Assembly: GCF_000003195.3 (NCBI RefSeq)
Contig: NC_012870.2
Span: 2,451,501-2,515,500, forward strand
Source: Sorghum bicolor
Lineage: Eukaryota; Streptophyta; Magnoliopsida; Poales; Poaceae
Length of the DNA stretch: 64,000 bases
Direction of reading: 5' to 3'
Shown here piece by piece: positions 10,991 to 22,602 of the stretch (position 1 is its first letter; each line of letters begins with the position of its first letter). The position numbers and the translations under genes are program-made. Under the pieces are notes generated by a model, which was given only the letters and a program-made list of their open reading frames with translations, made no database searches and was not told where the DNA came from.

Positions 10991-12775
10991 TCTATTGTTT
11001 CGTAGATGGCAACCTAAAAAATGACATCTAAAAGAGTTCGCGGGATCATGAATCATGGTAAGATGACCATGGAAGATTTACCCCTCATCATAGTGCCAAT
11101 GTGAAAAAACGTGAATACACGCTATGAATTGTGGATTATCTGTACTAAACCTCATGTAAGTGTTTGTTTTATACATACTTCCATGGTAACTTGGGTGACA
11201 AATTAACATTCCTAGAGACAACTACACAACATATCAACACGAATACTTCTGGATCCTTGCGGTATTCTCTAAACTCAGGTAGGCATAACATGAGCAACAC
11301 GGGCGCTCATAGTTAATTGAGAGCTAGCACTATGTCACCATGAAAGAGGATGTTACAAGAACAAATTACAAACACACAAGCACAAATAAACACATAATCG
11401 AAATGAGCTTGATTGATAGCCCAGATAGTGTTGACAACCTTGATGGGGTGGTGGATGGTGCTGACCTGGATGGATAGCCTTGATGGTACGGAACAGATAT
11501 TAGAAGCTTTAATTTCAAGATTGTATATTTTCACATGAGGTGTTGTCAGTTTTAAGGTTTGTTGTCTCATTCTCACTTGATCGGAGGTGCGCTTGAGCTT
11601 CTCTACCAGCTATTTGTAGTGTTTTTTTCATAATAAATCAGCAAATAATACTTTCAACTATGATTTTTTAGTCAAACAAATAGATTGAGTCTACATGTGT
11701 TCTTTAGTGGTAAGCGTGTACTTTTTTATGTTAGTTGTATTGCATAGTCTGTTCGTTGGCTAAAAAAAGAAGTTTTATGCGTATGTAATAAATTAAAAGA
11801 TGTCATTTTGTCGGACTGGTCGCGATGAAACATAATGCTGATTGAAATTAAAAACAGACGAGACACGAGAGACTGACAAGTATTGAAAGAAATTAAATTG
11901 AATGGGGGAGGCTCCAAACTGTTTGGCTGAAAAGTCATAGCTGAAAATGTTATTAATTGATTTATTAAAAAAATACTATTAAATAACTAGCAGATTTAGT
12001 AGATAAGCTCAAGTGAACAGACTAAACGATGTTGACTAGGTGGCTCAATGCAGAAAATATAAACTGCAATGACGTGGGGAAAGCAATGACACATCATCAG
12101 TTAAACTGCGATCCAGGTCAGTCCTACACTGCTGATGGCACTCCCGATGCAAAAATTGTCATAGTTTTTATAAACATTAATTGTACTCTACCTAATCGTT
12201 TTGTTGATATGGTAAGATGGTTATTTAAGAAATAAAGTAAAAAATCAAAGAAACTGGGTCTAAATTATTCTATAGAAACCATTTATTAGGATCATAATAT
12301 CTATATATAGTGTAAAAAAAAAGTATAGCACTGGCCCTAATGCCTTGCCGCCGCGCGCCGAGGTGCTTGTTGATGAGAGCAGGTTAGTAGTGAACGGCAC
12401 GGCACACAGTGATTTCGAAATACAGTGACAAATTCCACTCGTATATAAGAGCGAGCGAGTACTAGTACGCAGTGATTATTGTTGTCTATTCTGAATTGGG
12501 TCTCTTTCTGGAATGCAGGAAGAAGCAGTACTACCTGTTGACGTGCATACAATGCAAGGCAGCAAGGGTTGTTGTTTGGTTTGGTGTACGTAGTAGGTGT
12601 GGTGCAATGGATCGGATAGTGATATGCACAAATGCACGCAGCAGGATCCCTCTGCTTTGCCCGGGCCGGGCCGTTCGTCCTCAGTTGACTTCCGTTCGGT
12701 ATCAACTGCCGCATAAGTTAGGCAAAGCCTACAACTTGGCCCTGAAGCTAGATAACCTCAGCCCTGGCGATTGTG
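10991..12775. other. Intergenic DNA, AT-rich
   Basis: No gene recognised. Short unsupported frames occur on both strands (for example 12337-12714 - and 12472-12843 +). They lack a family signature and overlap each other. Confidence 0.4.
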
Positions 12776-12996
12776 TGGAAACAAATTCAATTTTCAAGAT
12801 TTTTCATCATATTAAATCTTTAGATTTATATATAGAACATTAAATATAGACAAAAACTAATTACATAATTTGCATGTAATTTACGAGACAAATTTTTTAA
12901 GCCTAGTTAGTCCGTGATTAGATAATAATTGTCAAATACAAATAAAAATACTACAGTAGCCAAAGATAAAAAGTTTCGCGAACTAAACAAGTCCTG
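12776..12996. mobile_element. MITE of the GGCCTTGTTTAG family, reverse orientation, left end eroded
   Basis: It carries the family interior (AACATTAAATATAGAC, ACTAATTACATAATTTG, TACTACAGTAGCC) and ends AACTAAACAAGTCC. The opposite terminus is no longer recognisable. Confidence 0.6.
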
Positions 12997-14963
12997 AGAA
13001 AAAAGAAAGATCATTGGTACTCACAATCATTGGAAAAATTCACAGTCCAGCTCTAGAATTTTACAACCAGTTCATATGTCAAGCTCATAGTAAAAAAAGG
13101 AATTATATATCATTGTTATAAGTGAATTGCACAAAACACATGTTCGTCTAGTTTGAATATGAAACCATGTATTGCTAGCCCTTCACTATACCAACATATA
13201 TGTATTCATTTAGTCTAAAATAATCCATAAAAGTGTCCCAATTCATCAAGGCGGCCAAACGGCTCTCCCTCGCCGAGAACGCGCGCTGCCGCCGCGTACG
13301 CCAGCAGCAGCACACGAGCACAAGAGCCGGCCTAGCCATCTCCACACTCTCCTTGCAAGGAGGCAATGAGCTAGCTTTTCTTAGCTGCTGAAGCTTGCTG
13401 GAGTATATAACAGCTCGCGCCTTCTCGTTCGCATCGCAAAAATCTGCATTATCACGGCAAAGGATGGTGCACCTGTTGCAGCAAATCTGTAAATTAATGC
13501 ATTGAAAGACTGACACTCCGAGAGGGGAAGAGAGTCCGGCCGAGGTAGCTGGTGTGGTGAGAACACCGCGCTGTTCAGACTTGCACACACCGACGCGCCA
13601 CGAACGAACGCCATGCACTGCTACGGAACTCTACCACCATGGTCGACGGCCATGTGCAGGTACGGTGGTGCCGTCGTCGTGTCCTCGCTGCCGCGCCGAG
13701 CGCGTGCACGCGGCGCGATGAGGGTTCTCGGTCAGCATTTCGCCGCCGGCCTGCCTGCCTGGTCAGTTTGCAGTCTCCTCCTTGAATGCAGTACAGCACA
13801 ATCCCCAGTCGACAACATGCAAGCAGCAGCCAGCAGCTTCGGAGGTGGTATTTTGAACAAGGGGTATTTTGGACATTTTTTCTAGTCAGACCCACATGTT
13901 AGGGCTGGCAAACGGTAGAAATCTAAGGAATGGCTTGAAGGGCAAAAAAAGAAAAGTGTCATGATATAAAGGTCTGATCATCTTTCTTAATAGCACACAT
14001 GGAAAAGCCTCAATTAATTTACAGTGTTATAATAACCAACTTATCTACCAATCACATAGCAACTCAACATCAACCATATATATTAACTTGAATCAAACTA
14101 GTTACACGAAATAGCTTAACTATTTCATCATCCCATACCAACTCATCATCACACATAGATGTTTTTATCACCACTAAAAAAACTTGATAAGCTCACCATC
14201 CGCATCACAGACTAAATAAATAATTTAACATAGAAGTTCATAATCATCTAGTAATAGTAACTAATTTTCCACTCTTGCCTACGTTCCAAAAACAATTAAG
14301 CAAACAGTAACTTAATTTTCCACCGGTGACCGTGATGCTTATATCTCTAACAAGAAACTGCCTTGACGAAACAACCGCGGAACTGAATTAACTTCCGGAT
14401 CTGAACACTACTTAATTTTCCACCGGTGACCGTGATCCACACACTGACACACTAAACAAACGACGCATTTGCCAAGCAGCTACCAGCTAGTAGGATATGA
14501 ACTGGAGTTCCGAAATTCCAATCCAATAGCAAACGTCGCCAGTCAAGACCTGTCCTGTCGTTTCTCGAGCCCCTCCGTGCCATTGCCATCCTTGTCATGC
14601 CACCCGCGAGCCGCGAGCAGGAGCAGCCAACCCGTACTGGCTCCCCTCCCGGTCCCGGGCTCCCGATCACGACCCCCTCCGGTGCCGTCCACTTCCACGT
14701 CCCTCTCGCGGACCACCAGCTGATCGAGGCAGCGACGAACGACGCCACCAGCAGGCCAACACCTACGACCCGGCCTGCAGCAGGCAACTAGTACCAACGA
14801 GTAACTGATGCAGCGCCTGATTCCATTCCTTTCAGCAAGTCCCAGATTCCGTTCCACCGCGGCGCCGGACCCGACCTCGACCTGACATAAGCAGATGCAC
14901 ACCCGCCGCTTTGCTCGTCGCTGGCAGCCACCCCAGTCCTCCAGGTCACTGCCTCGCTCCGCG
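12997..14963 (+). promoter_or_regulatory. Intergenic DNA and 5' flank of LecRK copy 2
   Basis: 13220-13860 is GC-rich with overlapping frames but no domain. 13900-14450 is AT-rich. About 14620-14720 resembles the 5' flank of LecRK copy 1. No core promoter element was fixed. Confidence 0.4.
14307..14442 (+). repeat. Direct repeat of about 31 bp upstream of LecRK copy 2
   Basis: CTTAATTTTCCACCGGTGAC followed by CGTGAT occurs at about 14310-14336 and again at about 14411-14437, roughly 100 bp apart and about 550 bp in front of the LecRK start codon. Confidence 0.7.
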
Positions 14964-17060
14964 ATGCCAGCGGCTGCTCTTGCTGTGCGGGTGGCCGTCC
15001 TGCTCCTCGTCGCCCGAGGCGGATCGGCGGCCGGCGCAGCCGCCGTAGAGTTCGTGCTCACCGGCTTCGCGCATGACAACGTCACGACCAGCGGCGCCGC
15101 CGTCGTCACCTCCTCCGGCCTCCTGCAGCTCACCAACGAGACCAACGAGGTCTTCGGGCACGGCTTCTATCCCGTGCCACTCCGCTTCAGGGACGACGCC
15201 TCCTCCTCCTCCTCCACGGGCGCGCCGCGGCCGCAGTCCTTCTCCTTCTCCACCACCTTCGTGTTCGCCATGGTGCCGCGGCACGACGACGCGCACGGCC
15301 ACGGGATCGCCTTCGCGCTGGCGCCGTCGCCGACCGTGCCCGGCGCGGTGGCCGGGAAGAACCTCGGCCTCTTCAACACGTCCAACGACACGGGGAGGAT
15401 GAGGAGCGGGGTCGTCGCCGTCGAGCTCGACACGGCGAGGGACGAGGAGTTTAACGACATCAACGACAACCACGTCGGCATCGACGTCAACAGCCTGGTG
15501 TCCGTGGGCTCAGCGCCGGCGGCGTACGTCGACGTCGGCGTCGGCGGCAGCCTCGTCAACGTCAGCGTCAACCTGGTCAGCGGGGAGCCCCTGCAGGCGT
15601 GGGTCGAGTACGACGGCGCGAGCATGCGCCTGGAGGTGACGGTGGCGCCGGCGCGCAAGCCCAGGCCGTCCGTCCCGCTCGTGTCTTCCATCGTCAACCT
15701 CTCGTCGGCCGTGGCCGACGACACGTACGTCGGGTTCACCGCGGCGAACGGCGCGGCTTCGAGCTCTCACTACGTTCTTGGCTGGAGTTTCCGCCTAGGC
15801 GGCGGCCGCGCACCGGACCTCGACCTCTCGAAGCTCCCGTCGGTCCCGTCGTCAAGGTCGTCCAAGAAGACGACGTCGCAGCTACTGGTGGTCACGCTGT
15901 CCCTGGCTGTTGTCGTGGCACTCCTCCTAGCGTCGGTGGTAGTCGCGGTGGTCGTCGTCAGGCGCCGGCGGTTCGCCGAGGAGGAAGAGGACTGGGAGAT
16001 AGAGTACGGGCCTCACCGGATCAGGTACAAGGACCTGCACGCGGCGACCGGGGGTTTCCGCGACGTCATCGGCGAAGGCGGCTTCGGCCGCGTCTACCAC
16101 GGCGTGCTCCTGCGGCCGGCGGCTGCCGAGGTCGCCGTCAAGAAGGTGTCCCACGACTCCCGGCAGGGGCTGCGCGAGTTCGTGTCCGAGATCGCGAGCA
16201 TGAGCCGGCTGCGCCACCGCAACCTGGTGCAGCTCCTAGGCTACTGCCGGCGCCAGGGCGAGCTGATACTCGTCTACGACTACATGGTCAACGGCAGCCT
16301 CGACAGGCGTCTGTTCGACGCCGGCAAGCCGGTGCTGAGCTGGGAGCAGCGCGGCAAGATAGTCCGGGACGTGGCAGCCGGGCTGCTGTACCTGCACGAG
16401 GGGTGGGAGCAGGTGGTGGTGCACCGCGACATCAAGTCTGCCAACGTGCTCCTCGACGCCGACATGAACGGCAAGCTCAGCGACTTCGGCCTCGCGCGGC
16501 TCTACGACCACGGCAGCAACCCGCAGACGACGCACGTCATCGGGACGCTGGGGTATCTCGCGCCGGAGATGAGCAAGACGGGCAAGGCCACCACGAGCAC
16601 CGACGTGTTCGCGTTCGGCGCCTTCCTTCTCGAGGTGGCGTGCGGCCGGCGGCCCATGCAGCGCAACGACGACGTCGACTCGCCGGGGCTCGTCGACCTC
16701 GTCCTCGAGTGCTGGAAGGCCGGGAGGATCGTGGAAGCCAGGGACCCAAAGATCGGCAAGTGCGACGAGGCCGACGTCGAGCTGGTGCTCAAGCTCGGCC
16801 TGCTCTGCTCGCACCCTGACCCCCGGTGCCGGCCGAGCATGAGGCAGGCGGTGCAGATCCTCGAAGGCGCCGCGCCGGTGCCGGAGACGCCGCCCAAAGA
16901 TTTAGCCAACAACAACAGGTTGTTCTACGGATACAGCGAGTCTTTCGATGAGTTCGCCACCATATTCCCAGCGACGTCGGAGGTCACCAGCGTCACCACG
17001 CAGCCGTCTTCCTCACACTCCACCGGCGAGGAGCAGCAGGTCTCCTCCGGCTCCGGCTGA
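14964..17060 (+). CDS. L-type lectin-domain receptor kinase (LecRK), copy 2
   Basis: Intronless, 698 aa from the ATG at 14964. An in-frame ATG at 14895 would add 23 residues in front of the signal peptide and is disfavoured. Order: signal peptide (about 1-25), legume-lectin domain with VAVELDT and NHVGIDV, membrane helix coded near 15885-15960, kinase domain with GEGGFGRVYHG, VAVKKV, HRDIKSANV, DFGLARL and GTLGYLAPEM. It is very similar to copy 1 throughout the kinase domain. The lectin part has two small insertions: a Ser/Thr-rich stretch near 15200 and a GGSLVNVSVN segment near 15540. Expected at the plasma membrane as a signalling receptor; ligand unknown. It is a tandem paralogue of the gene at 6641. 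Confidence 0.95.
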   Translation: MPAAALAVRVAVLLLVARGGSAAGAAAVEFVLTGFAHDNVTTSGAAVVTSSGLLQLTNETNEVFGHGFYPVPLRFRDDASSSSSTGAPRPQSFSFSTTFVFAMVPRHDDAHGHGIAFALAPSPTVPGAVAGKNLGLFNTSNDTGRMRSGVVAVELDTARDEEFNDINDNHVGIDVNSLVSVGSAPAAYVDVGVGGSLVNVSVNLVSGEPLQAWVEYDGASMRLEVTVAPARKPRPSVPLVSSIVNLSSAVADDTYVGFTAANGAASSSHYVLGWSFRLGGGRAPDLDLSKLPSVPSSRSSKKTTSQLLVVTLSLAVVVALLLASVVVAVVVVRRRRFAEEEEDWEIEYGPHRIRYKDLHAATGGFRDVIGEGGFGRVYHGVLLRPAAAEVAVKKVSHDSRQGLREFVSEIASMSRLRHRNLVQLLGYCRRQGELILVYDYMVNGSLDRRLFDAGKPVLSWEQRGKIVRDVAAGLLYLHEGWEQVVVHRDIKSANVLLDADMNGKLSDFGLARLYDHGSNPQTTHVIGTLGYLAPEMSKTGKATTSTDVFAFGAFLLEVACGRRPMQRNDDVDSPGLVDLVLECWKAGRIVEARDPKIGKCDEADVELVLKLGLLCSHPDPRCRPSMRQAVQILEGAAPVPETPPKDLANNNRLFYGYSESFDEFATIFPATSEVTSVTTQPSSSHSTGEEQQVSSGSG

Positions 17061-17390
17061 GTAGTGATCTGTCTTCACCAAAACACCAAAGTTTAGTCAT
17101 GTGTAGTTGGATAGGGAAGCAAATAGTCATCATAGGTTTAGGTGTTGTGTGATATTTTCTTGGAAGTGAATATAGATATGGTCAGCCATTTGTAGGGATG
17201 ACCAAAAAATAAAGTTTGATGTATAAAGCTCTAACTGCTGAGGTTGAGGCTATACCAATCAGCTTGAGCTATTCCTCGCTTGTTTGATCATGACGAGAAC
17301 AAAAAGGTGGACACCAAGCCTTAACTGACTGTATGTGAATTCTTCAGGTAAGCAGTTAAAAATAATGTGGTATCATAATTTCTGTCAAGA

Positions 17391-17567
17391 ATCGGAATCC
17401 AAGCCGTTGCCTTCACTCAGAAGGAGCTGAAAGACATCAACCTTCTTTATCATGGGAAAAAGATCTTGGCACACTGGCACGAGAACCTCAAACTATATTA
17501 TGACAAAAATGTGTTCTGTGGACCAATGATGGGCTTGGGAAAGATATGGAAGATATCTGAACTCTAA
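17391..17567 (+). other. Open exon-like fragment of 58 codons, family not recognised
   Basis: The frame from 17391 to the TAA at 17565-17567 is open and protein-like: FTQKELKDINLLYHGKK, then AHWHENLKLYYDK, GPMMGLGKIW, ending ISEL. Upstream, TTTCTGTCAAG at about 17380-17390 could serve as a splice acceptor. A decayed copy exists at 10340-10545 in the parallel position behind LecRK copy 1. It may be a terminal exon that lost the rest of its gene. No function is proposed. Confidence 0.4.
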
Positions 17568-17689
17568 AGTATCTGAAGAACTAGGTGACACAATAAGGCG
17601 ACCCTATTTCGAAAAAATACAGCAGGCAATCCCAGATTTTAGCCATGCAACATTAGCTTACAGGTTAGCTGACTAGTTAATCTATTGCC

Positions 17690-20635
17690 TCAGCCACAAG
17701 CAGGATCATCGTCATCTTCCTGGAAGCCCTGTGCAGCACCTTGGATCATTTCGTCATCAACTCCTGAAAGGAGGTTTAGAACATTGAATATAAATGTCAT
17801 CACCCCACAGATAAAGCCTACAAAAGGAAGTGCATATGGATGTACCTTCAATGAAGGATTCAAATTCATCTTCAGTTGGTTCCCTTGATGTGATTCGGTT
17901 GACTAATTGATTAATCTCCATCCAGTTTGGCTGCTCAGCTGGGCCAGAGAACATTGCACATCTATCCACAACCCAGTCATCAACTACGTCTATGTAGTCC
18001 ACTGAGAGAGGATCAAATGCTTTCATCTTGCGTTGTTGTCTATCAAAAAGATCACTCAATTGGTCAATCCATTCATGCTTTGTTATCAAGCAAAACATAT
18101 CCTATTTTGGCAACTAATGGCAAGATTCTCCGCAAGATGATTTCATTACCTTTGCTGCAGCCGCAGGTTGTATTGTATAAAGGTGAGATCATGCATTCGC
18201 TGACGCTCAAAACTATTCATTCTTTCATCATGAACTTGCTCAAAAGGAATGTTCGTCCGGTCACATCCTCTAGCGCTGCAGGTTTGACTGAGAATGCGGA
18301 CCGCTAGACGTGTTAAATTTGGGCAAGCTCCTCCATATGTATACCACCATTCAGCTGCAAGGTAATAACAATAGTAAAGAACAAAGTTCAGTATTTCACC
18401 TTATGATTACCTCAATCAAAGGATGCCATAGGTTAACAAGGTTCCAATTTTTGAAAGAAGGCTAACAAGGTTTGTCAGAAAAGTTCATTTTATTTGGTAT
18501 GATCTAAAACTACAAATGTGTAACTCATGTTTGTAAAAAACAAAAGCATAATAGTAGCGAGTAAGCTAGTTCATGAGAATTTTGAAACACTAACCAGGAG
18601 GTAAAGTTCGTCTAGATCTGACAGCCATCTGCCTACGAAAATCCCCTGCTGTTTCACTCCGGTACATGTGGAGCTCTCGCTGTATTTTATCTTGGATTTT
18701 CACATCAGATACCAGCCTTTCTATGCAGTCTAGCATTCCTGAGAAGATTCTGTTTGATATGTCACCTCGAATTCCATCAAAAAATAGAGGGTTCAGGATG
18801 AAGCCTGCTGAATGAAGTGGATGTGGTGTCTGGTTGTCCCATCTCCAGTCGATAATATTCCAGTAAACCATGTAGTCGTTCTTACTCACCAGCTCTTTCT
18901 TGATTGCTGCTTTGGCCTTGTACAATCCAGCATATACATAACCCACAGAAGGCCTCTTGTTGCTACTGACTAACTTAAGAAGGTGCACAAGTGGGTCAGT
19001 GATGTGAACAACAGCAGCACAAGAGTTCCAAAACTGCAAACTATTAACAAGATTGCTTGCTTCAATCCCTCCTTTCTTTGGCAGCAAGTCTATCCATTCA
19101 TCCGAGTTGACCATAGCTGTCAAAGCCTCCCTCAAACAGTACATATTCTTCAATGTCACAAAATTCATAGCCGCACAAGTCTCTGCAGGAACCAGCAGAT
19201 CCTTCCCTTGCAGATACTTCTTCATCAGATTCAATGCATATGCGCTGTTGTAGACAAATCCCGTGATGGCCTTTGCATTACTTATTATCTCACTGATTGC
19301 ATCCACCTTACTGAAATCTTCGAGCATGCCATCAACACACTGGAAAGTGCATGGAGACCAGAATAATGTGGGAAATGTTTCGCCTAGCCTTTTTCCTGCA
19401 GCTGCATGGATCTCAGAATTGTTTGTGATCACTTGGACAACTTTTTTCTCGCCAATCTCGTTAACAATACTTTTCAGTAACTCGTACAGTGCATCTGAAG
19501 ATGTAACAATGCTGGTTGCATCCACTGATTTGAGGAACATAGTACCTTCTGGGCAATACACGGAGAAGTTTATCAAGGTTCTGCCTTTATCAGTGATCCA
19601 CTCATCAGCCAACACCGAGCAGCCCGTCCTGGTCCATGAACCCCTGAAGAACTCCAAGTGAGACATCACATCATCGAGTGACCTCTTAAGAACATGCCCG
19701 CGAACGTCATGGTAAGAGAGCACGTCAGGCCTCCCTCCTGCCGCCGCAATGGCCTCCAGCATCGGCTGGAAGTAGACTGAGTTCACCGCTTCCAATGGCA
19801 CACCGGCATCATACAAGAACCGCCCAACTGCCACGGAAACCTGCTCCTTCTCCGAGGGGGCAGCATGTTCGAAATACTCTGCCGGTGTCACTGCGTCCAC
19901 AGCCATCACAACCTGATGAAGAGGATTGGTATGAGGAGTAGGCGGAACATGCTGCAGCCCATGAAGAAGATTGGTCTGAGGAGTAGCCAGAACATGCTGC
20001 GGCCGAGTCTGGGGTATAAGTGGCGGAGCAGTGGCGGAGGTCACCTGCTTCCTCTTCTTCTTACCGCTGCTACTCCCCCTCATGCTGCCCTCCGGAACCA
20101 GAGGCCTCTGCTCCTCGAGCGGCACGGGCTCGAAGTCGAGCACCTCGTTGAGCGGGATCATGTGGATGGGGCTGCCGGTGCCCCCGCTAGCCGTAGAGAC
20201 AGAGGCGGGCGGCGCGCTGGTGGCAGCGAAGCGGCGCATGTCGCCGGGCGAGAGGGAGGCGGCGAGCTTGCGCTGCATCTTCTTGGCGGCGACGGCGTCG
20301 AGGCTGCGGAGCATTGTGTCCTGCACGTCGCGGGGCACCTTGGGACAGCAGCAGGCGTTCCCGGGGCGGCGGGCCAGGTGCTCCTTGAAGCGGTGGATAC
20401 CGCCGCCGAGGAAGTGCTTGCCGCAGTAGGCGCACTTGAGTCGCAGCCGGCCGTCGGAGCGCACCATGACGCAGTGCTTCCACGCCGGGTCGTGCTTCTG
20501 CGCGCCGATCGGCACCACCACCTCCCCCTCCCCCTGCTGCTCCTCCTCACCCTCCCCTTCCCCCGCCGCCGCCGCCGCCGCATCCTCCAGAACCGCGTCG
20601 CTCTCCATCAGGCAAGAGCACGAGCGCTGCTGCAT
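17690..20635 (-). CDS. hAT transposase-derived protein (BED finger, DUF659, hAT dimerisation domain)
   Basis: Four exons on the - strand: 20635-18595, 18354-18150, 18039-17846 and 17763-17690 (stop TGA). All have GT/AG borders and phases that agree, giving 837 aa. Near residues 52-105 a BED-type zinc finger is visible (CAYCGKHF, then HRFKEHLA and a CCCP cysteine). The middle holds a DUF659-type RNase-H-like region (SVLADEW, VVQVITNN, WSPCTFQCVD), and exon 2 the hAT C-terminal dimerisation domain (EWWYTYGG, LAVRILSQTCS, NLRLQQ). No terminal repeats or target duplication were seen around it. Spliced, intact and single, it looks like a domesticated host gene, probably a nuclear DNA-binding protein. 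A remnant of its 3' end lies at 10584-10815. Confidence 0.85.
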
Positions 20636-21167
20636 CAGCCATCACCGCCGGGCGTCAGCGTTAGGAAGGGCGCAATTGGATTCGAAGAGCAATCGCCGTA
20701 TCGTACTCGTACCCTACTAAAAATCCCCAATCAGCTGGAACCGGGGGGCGGGCGTGAAATAAACCAGCAGACCCCGAAAGGAAGGGAGAGAGAAAGAGTG
20801 GGATGGAGAGAGAACTCACCCGGGTTTTCGGTAGCCGAACGGCCGGGCTTCCGCCAAATCGGCGGCCGCCGGGGATGGTCCGGGAGGAAGAAAACCGGGA
20901 GGGGCGGGGAGGGTTGGTGGGAGACGGGTGACGTGGGGCCGACGTGTGGGGTGGGAGTGGGTGGGTGACTGGATGGGGAGGAGCGGCGGGCCGGCGGCTC
21001 ATGGTCGGGAAAGCGACCGGGCCAGCCGGTTCTCGCGTGGGTTGGTTCGGGTTAGCTCAGCTGGGCCGGCCTGGTTGGTTTGGCTGCAGATTCCGAATAC
21101 CAGCGCACTCGAGTGTTTCCCGCCTGCCCACCCGTGGGGCTACTCACTCAGGGCAGAGCGAAACCGA
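20636..21167 (-). promoter_or_regulatory. 5' flank of the hAT-derived gene
   Basis: GC-rich sequence with simple G/A-rich stretches; frames on both strands here look like composition artefacts. The transcription start is not located. A MITE begins at its far edge. Confidence 0.4.
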
Positions 21168-22114
21168 GGCCTTGTTTAGTTCTCGAAAAATTTCAAGATT
21201 TTGCGTCGTATCGAATCTTGCAGCACATGCATGGAGTATTAGATTTAAACGAAAATAAAAACTAATTACACAGTTTGCCTGTAAACCGCAGGATGAATCT
21301 TTTGACCCTGAGCATCTCCAACAATTTAGTAAAAACCACTTGGCAAATCTTATGATTTGGCAAGTGACTAAAACATATGGCAAATGAAAAAAATTAGTAT
21401 CTCCAATAGTTTGGTATTTGAGCTTGGCAAAATTAGAAAAAGTGAATCCACTCCAAACAGATCAACTGTTTTTAGAGGCATATGTGAACAACTCAAATGA
21501 AAATAACTTTAATTTTCCACGCAACTCAAATCTTAATCTGATTTGTGAATTAGTATCTAGGGGTATTATTTTAGTTCCAGGACAGGAAACGTTGGCATGA
21601 ATAATTGCCCTGGACTCCACACCATGCTGATCTCTACACCTGTAGGACTCCACATCATGTTGATCTCTGCACCAGTAGAGTACAGTGTGGAAAGTCTCCT
21701 TCCAAAGGCGCAAACAACAAAGGAGTAGTTGGGTGATGGTTGACTGATGTACAATTTCTTGGATCGCGAGCTGGGGAGAGGTGTAATCCAAGTCGTCCAG
21801 CGCGGGAGAGGCGGCCGTCTTTTCCGGGGTTGCGCGCGAAGGACGGGAAGAGGGCGTCCGCGCGATGGCAACTCGCACGAAGCGCGCAAATTTGCGCGTG
21901 ATATACCCTTCGATGGCAAAAGCAAAATTTGGTAAGTGCTTTAGCAAAATGTTGGACTATTATTTTTCTTGTTTTGCCAAAAAAACAAAGATAACAATTA
22001 TAATTGGCAAACTGTTGGAGATGCTCTTAATCTATGATTAGATAATATTTGCCACAAACAAACGAAAGTGCTACAGTTCCTAAAATGTAAAATTTTTACC
22101 AACTAAACAAGGCC
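21168..22114. mobile_element. MITE of the GGCCTTGTTTAG family, split by a nested element
   Basis: The left half (21168-21309) runs from GGCCTTGTTTAGTTC to the interior motif ATCTTTTGACCCT. The right half (22027-22114) resumes at TTAATCTATGATTAGATAAT and ends AACTAAACAAGGCC. The 717 bp between them have their own inverted termini, so a second element inserted into this MITE. Confidence 0.8.
21310..22026. mobile_element. Nested 717-bp inverted-repeat transposon (GAGCATCTCCAACA ends)
   Basis: Perfect 14-bp terminal inverted repeats: GAGCATCTCCAACA at 21310-21323 and TGTTGGAGATGCTC at 22013-22026. The interior has no transposase but contains a tandem repeat of about 35 bp near 21610-21680 (GGACTCCACA.CATG.TGATCTCT). 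The target duplication is not resolved (left flank CCT, right flank TTA). The superfamily is left open. Confidence 0.7.
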
Positions 22115-22602
22115 TTAGTTAACCCTGAAAACCAAAAAAATTTCAAGATTCCTTGTCACATGGAATCTTGTGGCACATGCATGAAACATTAAATATAGAC
22201 GAAAATAAAAATTAATTACACAGTTTAGTTGTAAATCACGAGACAAATCTTTTGATCCTAGTTAGTCTATGATTGGATAATATTTGTCACAAACAAACGA
22301 AAGTGCTACAGTACCGAAAACTTTTCACTTTTCGGAACTAAACAAGGCCCGAGTTCACAAGTGTTTAAGACCTTGTTTAATTCACCCTAAAAATCAAAAA
22401 AATTCAAGATTTTTCGTCACATCGAATCTTGCGGCACATGCATAGAACATTAAATATAAAAAAAACTAATTATAAAGTTTAACTATAAATCGCGAGATGA
22501 ATCTTTTAAGCCTAATTACTCCATGATTGAACAAAGTTTATTAAATAAAAACGAAAATGCTACAGTTCTGAAAACCAAAAAGTTTTGAGAACTAACGAGG
22601 CC
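22115..22602. mobile_element. Two further MITE copies in series (22115-22350 and 22369-22602)
   Basis: Both show the family interior in the same orientation (TTTCAAGATT.C.TCACAT.GAATCTTG, ATGA..CATTAAATATA). The first lacks the outermost left bases and ends AACTAAACAAGGCCC. The second runs from GACCTTGTTTAATTC to AACTAACGAGGCC. With the preceding MITE they form a cluster of about 1.4 kb. Confidence 0.65.

Noticed and set aside
19865..20968. 367-codon + frame opposite the hAT-derived gene
   Set aside because: Low-complexity translation with no domain, antisense to the BED-finger exon and its GC-rich 5' flank.
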